Source: Dehalococcoidia bacterium (GTDB taxonomy: Bacteria > Chloroflexota > Dehalococcoidia > GIF9 > AB-539-J10). Taken from it: a DNA stretch of 35,390 bases. The DNA lies in assembly GCA_021162245.1 (NCBI GenBank), contig JAGGZD010000056.1, positions 1 to 35,390 of the forward strand. The letters are read 5' to 3'. Shown one piece after another: positions 30,216-35,390 of this stretch (its first letter is position 1; the number at the start of each line of letters is the position of its first letter). The position numbers were made by a program, and so were the translations under genes. A model generated the notes under the pieces. The model saw only the letters and a list, made by a program, of their open reading frames with translations, ran no database searches and was not told the DNA's origin.

Positions 30216-30244
30216 TGCCTGGCCAGATGTTACCCGGCCAGGCA
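30216..30244 (+). promoter_or_regulatory. Hairpin in the 5' leader of the sigma-like ORF
   Basis: TGCCTGGCC (30216-30224) / GGCCAGGCA (30236-30244), perfect 9-bp stem with an 11-nt loop, 26 bp before the ATG. Confidence 0.6.
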
Positions 30245-30270
30245 AATCTAACAAGGGGAGGACATCCACA

Positions 30271-30738
30271 ATGCTAGACTGGAAAAAGTATATGGAAATA
30301 GCCGATAAGTTTCAACACAGGGCAAAATACCAGGACAGGGAAGATTTAAAGCAGGACATCGTAGTCAGGCTTGCCGAAGTGGCCAGCAACAATGGGCATA
30401 AGCCGTTTACCGAAGGGGCGATGGTAAGGGTGGCCAGCTATGTGACAATGGAGTACTGGCATAATCTCAAGAGGCAACCTGTAGTATCAAGTCTAAGCAA
30501 TGAGATAGACGGTGGAGATGGCAATACTACCGAGTTATACCAGACTATAGCCGATGATAAAACTATAGACTTAGACGCCTGGATTGACGCTAAGGCCTGG
30601 CTGCTAAGGTGTCCTCAGAGGCTGATAGATATTGCCCATAAAAGGGCGATCGGGCAACCACTAAAAGGCAATGAGCGTCAATACCTATGCCGCCATCGTC
30701 AAAGGGAATTAGCTAAAGTACAAAAAACCCTGGTTTGA
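30271..30738 (+). CDS. Putative sigma-70-like / RNA polymerase sigma factor-related protein
   Basis: 155 aa; DREDLKQDIVVRLAEVA..., ASYVTMEYWHNLKRQPV, C-terminal helix-rich region. Weak sigma region 2-like pattern. SD GGGGAGG. Confidence 0.45.
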   Translation: MLDWKKYMEIADKFQHRAKYQDREDLKQDIVVRLAEVASNNGHKPFTEGAMVRVASYVTMEYWHNLKRQPVVSSLSNEIDGGDGNTTELYQTIADDKTIDLDAWIDAKAWLLRCPQRLIDIAHKRAIGQPLKGNERQYLCRHRQRELAKVQKTLV

Positions 30739-30899
30739 TGTCACGTTTTGACCTGGTTTTGTCATTATATAAGTAGAGGCAAAAGCAATGCCAGCGGATA
30801 GCGGATTGTGATTAACCTTACAGTTTCAATAATTACCTCGTTCCAATCAAATGCTTAAGCAAGGCTCGTTTAAGCAAATTCAGATAAGGGGGTGATAAA

Positions 30900-32231
30900 T
30901 TGGAGCAAGTGAATATAGAGGGCAAGCGTTCGGGTGAAGGCTTCGTAGCTCACAAGGACACTCTGGCCAACGCCTTATCAAGGGTGTTGGCGGAGAGGGT
31001 GATGTTGTTCAATGATGATGTTACCGTTGGGCGAAAAGGTTTCCTGGGCTATCTCAAGGCTTTAGCAGGTTCAAATATCGTTAAGGTAGTGCCTGCTAAC
31101 GGTAATGCTAGCGGAGAGCAGGTTATTGATAAAGGGCTTAAGGTAGTTTGTGGTAGCCATCAAAGCTGTATCCCTGAAGGGGCCTGGATTAAGGATAAAA
31201 CGCCGTTTACTTTTACCCAAATCCGAGTATCTTCCTGTAACGCTGTTATGCCAAATCTCGGTAGTGTTGAGCTAGCCGAAGCACTGGCCAGGGTTTTGCC
31301 CTTTACTGCCAGCGATGATAGCAGAGCGGTTTTGCAATGCATCAAGTTAAGCATAAAGGATAGCAAATTGATCCTGGTAAGCGCTGATGGCTACAGGCTG
31401 GCTATTGCTAACCTTTACTTTGATGGTGATGAAGGGGAGGTCTTGATACACAGAGATGATGTAAAGGGGTTAATCCCAGCTTTAAGGAAAGCTAAAAGAG
31501 CAAGGTTAGCGATTGAGCAGAAACCTGATAGTGAAGGTAACTTACTTAACAAGTATGTTGTCATTGACACCGAGCTTGTAAGGTATAAGCTGCCAAATCA
31601 AGATGGCAAATATCCTGATTATGGCCAAATCATACCGAGTGAGTTTACCTGTAATGCTAGCTTTGACACCAGAGAGGCAAGCAGGGCAAGCCGAAGCCTG
31701 TTGAGCGTCTGGTATGATGATAATATCAGGCCTCTTGACCATCCTTTGATCCTGACTATCAATGATGGCAGGATAGCCATAGAGGCTAAAGAGGGTAGAG
31801 GCAAAACTGAGATTAAGGCAGATACAAGCGGAGAAGGTAAGATAGCGGTAAACGGCAAATACCTGCTGGAAGCCTTGAAGGCCTGTGATGGTATTGTGAA
31901 CCTTCAGATGGTAAATCCAGGCTCCCCAATGCTGTTCAGCGTTGATGGCTATCAGCTTATCTTGATGCCGATTAGAATGAGCGAACTGGCCGAAACCGAG
32001 GCAAAACGTCAAGCTGAAGCTGAAACCACCAACCAGGCCGAAGCCGAAGCAGTGGCTGAAGCGGAGAAGGTAGCCCAAAAGGCGCAAGCCAGGACTAGAG
32101 GCAAGGCAAAGAGAAGGGCCAAAGCCAAAGCCAAGGTTAAAGCAGTAGAGGGTGTAAAGCCAGGTAAAACCGAAGTGACCAAGAGTGAAACCGAACAAAC
32201 CAGGAAAGCCGATCTTGTCGGTGTAGCATAA
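30900..32231 (+). CDS. DnaN-like sliding clamp (DNA polymerase III beta homolog), divergent, with a charged C-terminal extension
   Basis: TTG start after SD AAGGGGGTGAT. LAEALARVLPFTASDDSRAVLQCIKLSIKDSKLILVSADGYRLAIA and IAVNGKYLLEALKACDGIVNLQMVNPGSPMLFSVDGYQLILMPIRM match beta-clamp domain II and III patterns. Tail rich in A/E/K/R. Confidence 0.8.
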   Translation: MEQVNIEGKRSGEGFVAHKDTLANALSRVLAERVMLFNDDVTVGRKGFLGYLKALAGSNIVKVVPANGNASGEQVIDKGLKVVCGSHQSCIPEGAWIKDKTPFTFTQIRVSSCNAVMPNLGSVELAEALARVLPFTASDDSRAVLQCIKLSIKDSKLILVSADGYRLAIANLYFDGDEGEVLIHRDDVKGLIPALRKAKRARLAIEQKPDSEGNLLNKYVVIDTELVRYKLPNQDGKYPDYGQIIPSEFTCNASFDTREASRASRSLLSVWYDDNIRPLDHPLILTINDGRIAIEAKEGRGKTEIKADTSGEGKIAVNGKYLLEALKACDGIVNLQMVNPGSPMLFSVDGYQLILMPIRMSELAETEAKRQAEAETTNQAEAEAVAEAEKVAQKAQARTRGKAKRRAKAKAKVKAVEGVKPGKTEVTKSETEQTRKADLVGVA

Positions 32232-32272
32232 AACCAAACATGAACGCTTAACCGAAAAACAGAGCCACATAG

Positions 32273-32301
32273 AAAAAGAGGGGTATAGTACCCCTCTTTT
32301 T
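32273..32301 (+). terminator. Intrinsic terminator after the clamp gene
   Basis: AAAAAGAGGGGTA-TAG-TACCCCTCTTTTT, perfect stem with a T run. Confidence 0.85.
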
Positions 32302-32312
32302 GCTTTTTACAG

Positions 32313-32347
32313 GGGTGCAAGCCGCCAAACTGGCGGGGTTTGCACCC
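32313..32347. repeat. GC-rich nested inverted repeat (hairpin/cruciform)
   Basis: GGGTGCAA-g-CCGCC-aaact-GGCGG-ggt-TTGCACCC. Confidence 0.7.
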
Positions 32348-32370
32348 TGCTAACATAGGGGGAACTAAGG

Positions 32371-32670
32371 TATTCCCAGGCCAGAGTTAAATGTATTTCC
32401 TCTATAGTTTTGACAACGACCATAACCTTGACCTGGCAGGTTAGAATTATACCTGTTGCTTGTGTTGGACTGTAATAACTTCATCATCTTTACTCATTTG
32501 TACTAATCTGTATAAATTAAATACGATTGATACAAGTGAGATTAAATTAAGTGAGACTGAGTTAAGTGAGATGTTCCGGGGTCGGAGTCACACGTATTTC
32601 TCCTATACTTTTGACAGAGCCCACAACCTTGTCCTAGCAGGCCAAGATTATACTTGTTGGACTGGTATAT
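32371..32670 (+). repeat. Diverged direct repeat of ~100 nt, offset ~201 bp
   Basis: ATGTATTTCCTCTATAGTTTTGACAACGACCATAACCTTGACCTGGCAGGTTAGAATTATACCTGTTG vs ACGTATTTCTCCTATACTTTTGACAGAGCCCACAACCTTGTCCTAGCAGGCCAAGATTATACTTGTTG. Confidence 0.7.
32534..32573 (+). repeat. Three 15-bp iteron-like repeats
   Basis: AAGTGAGATTAAATT / AAGTGAGACTGAGTT / AAGTGAGATG (third partial), exact 15-bp phase. Confidence 0.65.
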
Positions 32671-32679
32671 GATTACGAT

Positions 32680-32731
32680 CTTGTCTGGACTGCTAAAATC
32701 ACGTATGACTTGACTGGACAGTCCAGACAAG
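32680..32731. repeat. 13-bp perfect inverted repeat with a 26-nt spacer
   Basis: CTTGTCTGGACTG (32680-32692) ... CAGTCCAGACAAG (32719-32731). Confidence 0.75.
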
Positions 32732-33019
32732 GTAAAGCTAAGTCCGTGCATATATGACGCAGTAAGTATTACTGTGGAAAAGTAAGCACATATTGCATAG
32801 GTATTTCAAGATGCTGTGCCGGTCTGACCTCATATTCATGAGTAGTTATGAACAATCGCGCTGTATGCGAGTTTACCGTACAAGGCATTTGTGTAGAGTA
32901 CGCAATGAATAGATATTTTCATAGATATGTAACAAAACAGGCTTTTGTTGCTGACACCCAACATTCTGGGAGTATATTGAAAGGGAACTTGCTTAAATCT
33001 ATAGCCCAGTGTTACCTAT

Positions 33020-33802
33020 GTGGCAGCCAGCGCACGTGTAGGGAGTTACCAGAATACTTGGTATCCTGATGAGAAGTGGGGTATTGGGCAACATGAAGTT
33101 TCTGATGGCAATTTCCTAGTTGGGTTTTCTATCTGGTCAGATAAGAAACCTTCTCTGATTCCAGAACCTCTCCTTTTACCCGATGTGACAATCGAGCTTG
33201 TGGATGTGCCCCCACAGGCCAAATGCTCATATGGCTTTACCAATGAACTGTACACTAATACTCTTACTATCATGAATCATGAATCAGTCGATGTGCAAGT
33301 AGATTGGAGTGTGGATTGGGATGCACTTTGTTCCGACTTTGAGATATGCGATAAAGGCACTGTAACTGTACCGGCAGACAGAGACGTTGACATATCCCAT
33401 CGATATTTCTACAAGACTGTGGGCATTCAAGGCGTGACCTATACCATATCTCAGAATGGTAGAGAGCTTGACTCGTGGTCCGGAAGCATAGATGTGATTG
33501 GCCGGAGTGGCACTATTACTGTTAGCACGCCATCTACGGTTAAAGTTGGTGAATCGTATGAGGTTACAATAACTCTTACTAACGAAGGATCAGACTACCT
33601 TGACATATCTTGGAGTGCTCACTCTACAATTACTGGTGAGTTCGATGGTGGAACCATACTTATGATAGCGCCGCATGAAGATTATGTTATGACTAGGTCG
33701 TACCACTGTGATGAACCGGGTAGCAGGACTATTACGTACAAGATGTTCTGCTACGATGATGAGCTTGATTCTTGGTCTGGCGAATTGAATGTCATTCCAT
33801 AA
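33020..33802 (+). CDS. Protein with two tandem Ig/CARDB-like beta-sandwich repeats
   Basis: Internal repeat: ...ISQNGRELDSWSGSIDVIG and ...MFCYDDELDSWSGELNVIP; VKVGESYEVTITLTNEGSDYLDISWS. The N-terminus lacks an obvious signal peptide; the start is uncertain. Confidence 0.6.
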   Translation: MAASARVGSYQNTWYPDEKWGIGQHEVSDGNFLVGFSIWSDKKPSLIPEPLLLPDVTIELVDVPPQAKCSYGFTNELYTNTLTIMNHESVDVQVDWSVDWDALCSDFEICDKGTVTVPADRDVDISHRYFYKTVGIQGVTYTISQNGRELDSWSGSIDVIGRSGTITVSTPSTVKVGESYEVTITLTNEGSDYLDISWSAHSTITGEFDGGTILMIAPHEDYVMTRSYHCDEPGSRTITYKMFCYDDELDSWSGELNVIP

Positions 33803-33837
33803 CTGAATTATGAGAAGCTATGATTGAGGAATAGAAA

Positions 33838-34068
33838 GTGAAATTGGGGATTTTCCTTCTTGTATTTGGTTTGTTCTTAGCAGCGCTTGGCGTGTTTGCT
33901 TGGCAATTTGCCCAGTCATCTATGTGGGAGACAGTTCTAGGCGAATTCTTTGGATACCATGAGGAATATGAACAAGCTCTAATGCTTAGAGCAGGGGGTT
34001 TGGCGTTAACTGTCTTCGGAGGAGGCATTGCCTTAGGTGGGTTAGTTAGGATGATAGTTAAGAGGTAG
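33838..34068 (+). CDS. Small two-TM membrane protein
   Basis: GTG start; MKLGIFLLVFGLFLAALGVFAWQFAQ...LMLRAGGLALTVFGGGIALGGLVRMIVKR. Confidence 0.5.
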   Translation: MKLGIFLLVFGLFLAALGVFAWQFAQSSMWETVLGEFFGYHEEYEQALMLRAGGLALTVFGGGIALGGLVRMIVKR

Positions 34069-34390
34069 GTTGGCGGTGAATTGTCATGAGATTAGCACAT
34101 ATATTTGTTATGAGCGAAGAAACGGGGGTTTGCTCAGATAGGCATAGTGTATAGACTGAAGTGAACTCCTGGAATAATCTGTTCTAGCTGGAAGCCTGGG
34201 TCCCTGCAAAAGGATATCAGACAGCCCTGATAATAAGTGGTGCCATTGATCAGTTGCATGTCCCAATCATAAATGAGCCCGGAGGGATAGGATGCCCCCA
34301 TTTTCAGTGCCACCTAGAATGAGAGACTCCTCATAGGGAGCAGAACTCGCGCTTAACAATCTGTCCAAATTTTGGGGACACCTCAGTTTG

Positions 34391-35063
34391 CTAACTATCA
34401 TTAAGTTTGTCTGGTTTTTCACAGAACTGAATTGCTTCAGGCACTTTGACAAAAAGTGGTTCTTCAGCTTTCCCGTTTACTACCCAGACAAATCTATATT
34501 CAACCTGGTTAGCATAACGACTGTCTTTCAAAAAAAATGGTAAGGGACACCGTGCAAGAACTGGTTTCATGAGCTTGGCAACGTCAACTGAACCGCTATC
34601 ATCTTTAAAGTGTTCTAAGTCTTTCGGTGGTTCGTGAGTTTCTTTTACCAGTATCCTCGTCGGTTGATAATTGCACGGGCCTTCGAAGGCAGCTATTAGA
34701 TTGGGAATATGCCTAGCAATTGCGACACCAAACTTGGTAGACTCGTTAACTCTGATATACGAATCGCACTTGAACAAGTCAGTCGACTTATCGTCGAATC
34801 GCATGCATGATGAAAGTATATAAGAATTATTCTTATTTCTCGATAGTCTGCCCACCCTTTTCTCTTGTTTGCCAAACAAAATAAGCCTCGCCTTCACTCT
34901 TATCCTGTCTTTGTTCGTCTTTGTGCTTGCAAAACTGAGCGAATGTGCTAAGCCTAAGGGTTCCATCCTCGAAAAATGCATCAACATACTCTTTATCAAG
35001 AAATCTGAATAAGGTAGGCGTACAAATATGCCACTCAGTTGTGGCTATTATGAATTTGATCAT
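34391..35063 (-). pseudogene. Hypothetical protein gene interrupted by a frameshift (two overlapping ORFs, 34833..35063 and 34391..34999)
   Basis: The N-terminal part MIKFIIATTEWHICTPTLFRFLDKEYVDAFFEDGTLRLSTFAQFCKHKDEQRQDKSEGEAYF... stops at TAA near 34833. The downstream protein NKNNSYILSSCMRFDDKSTDLF... continues in the +1 frame. Confidence 0.6.
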
Positions 35064-35270
35064 TAGAATATATCTCTGGACTGCACTCCTATGACTGGAC
35101 AGTTAGTCCTGGAGAGCCTATACAGATGCGCCATCGCATGCCGTCAGTCCCCCTATTCTTATTATAGACCTTCTCACCAGGATTTTGGGTATTTGCGGTG
35201 AAATTCTTCCAACCTGAAGCGTCGGGTTTCGGAGATTCACTCTGCTGAAAAGCACCTGCATTAACCGGGA

Positions 35271-35390
35271 TTACAATGCCGCAGCCTTCTGGTTTAGTTT
35301 CCTCGCTTTCACCATCCGCACGAAGCTTTTGAACCATTGCTTTTCGTCATCAGTGAGTAGCTTCCAATCCTTCTGGAAGAAGAGCCGCAA
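35271..35390 (-). CDS. C-terminal fragment of an ORF entering from the right window edge
   Basis: Manual translation ...LRLFFQKDWKLLTDDEKQWFKSFVRMVKARKLNQKAAAL*; open to the window edge. Confidence 0.35.
   Translation of the reverse strand: MRLFFQKDWKLLTDDEKQWFKSFVRMVKARKLNQKAAAL

Noticed and set aside
32534-32573. CRISPR or microsatellite
   Set aside because: Only three 15-bp units without spacers; better described as iteron-like.
32708-35105. 2.4-kb insertion flanked by the repeated TGACTGGACAGT motif (32709 and 35093)
   Set aside because: Only 12 nt match, with no transposase or clear target duplication; could be chance.
35089-35337. ORF 35089..35337 minus as a protein
   Set aside because: Another minus frame (LRLFFQKDWKLLTDDEKQWFKSFVRMVKARKLNQKAAAL*) looks more protein-like and is open to the window edge.
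25375-35390. Second att copy of the tRNA 3' end inside the window
   Set aside because: I did not find a convincing match. The resemblance at ~35150 (GTCCCCCTATTCTTATT) is too short; the other end probably lies outside the window.

Overview
35.4-kb bacterial window. Gene content and order suggest a Chloroflexota/Dehalococcoidia-like genome, but this is inference only. Three zones are visible. (1) 1-9 kb is ordinary metabolism and transport: an FtsX-type permease with an in-frame amber codon and its ABC ATPase, a MATE-MarR operon behind a perfect 34-bp palindrome, an MFS transporter, an ADP-forming acyl/acetyl-CoA synthetase and argJ. (2) 9-25 kb holds four consecutive exported proteins, including a C1A papain-like protease, with two alternating C-terminal modules. 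Housekeeping genes follow: yebC, ruvC, ruvA, an SSS symporter with a candidate attenuator leader, degV, uvrB and an M48 protease. (3) From tRNA-Ala(CGC) at about 25.3 kb to the window end is an accessory region consistent with a tRNA-targeted integrative element. It encodes a large serine recombinase whose frame runs antisense through the tRNA, an HTH partner, a tyrosine-recombinase catalytic domain with a zinc-ribbon insertion, a sigma-like protein, and a divergent DnaN-like sliding clamp with a Lys/Ala/Glu-rich tail. It also carries a 214-bp tandem noncoding repeat with conserved hairpins, 15-bp iteron-like repeats, several strong hairpins and a frameshifted orphan gene. The most promising targets are the element-borne clamp with its adjacent iteron/hairpin region, the tandem structured repeat, and the shared C-terminal tail of the exported proteins.
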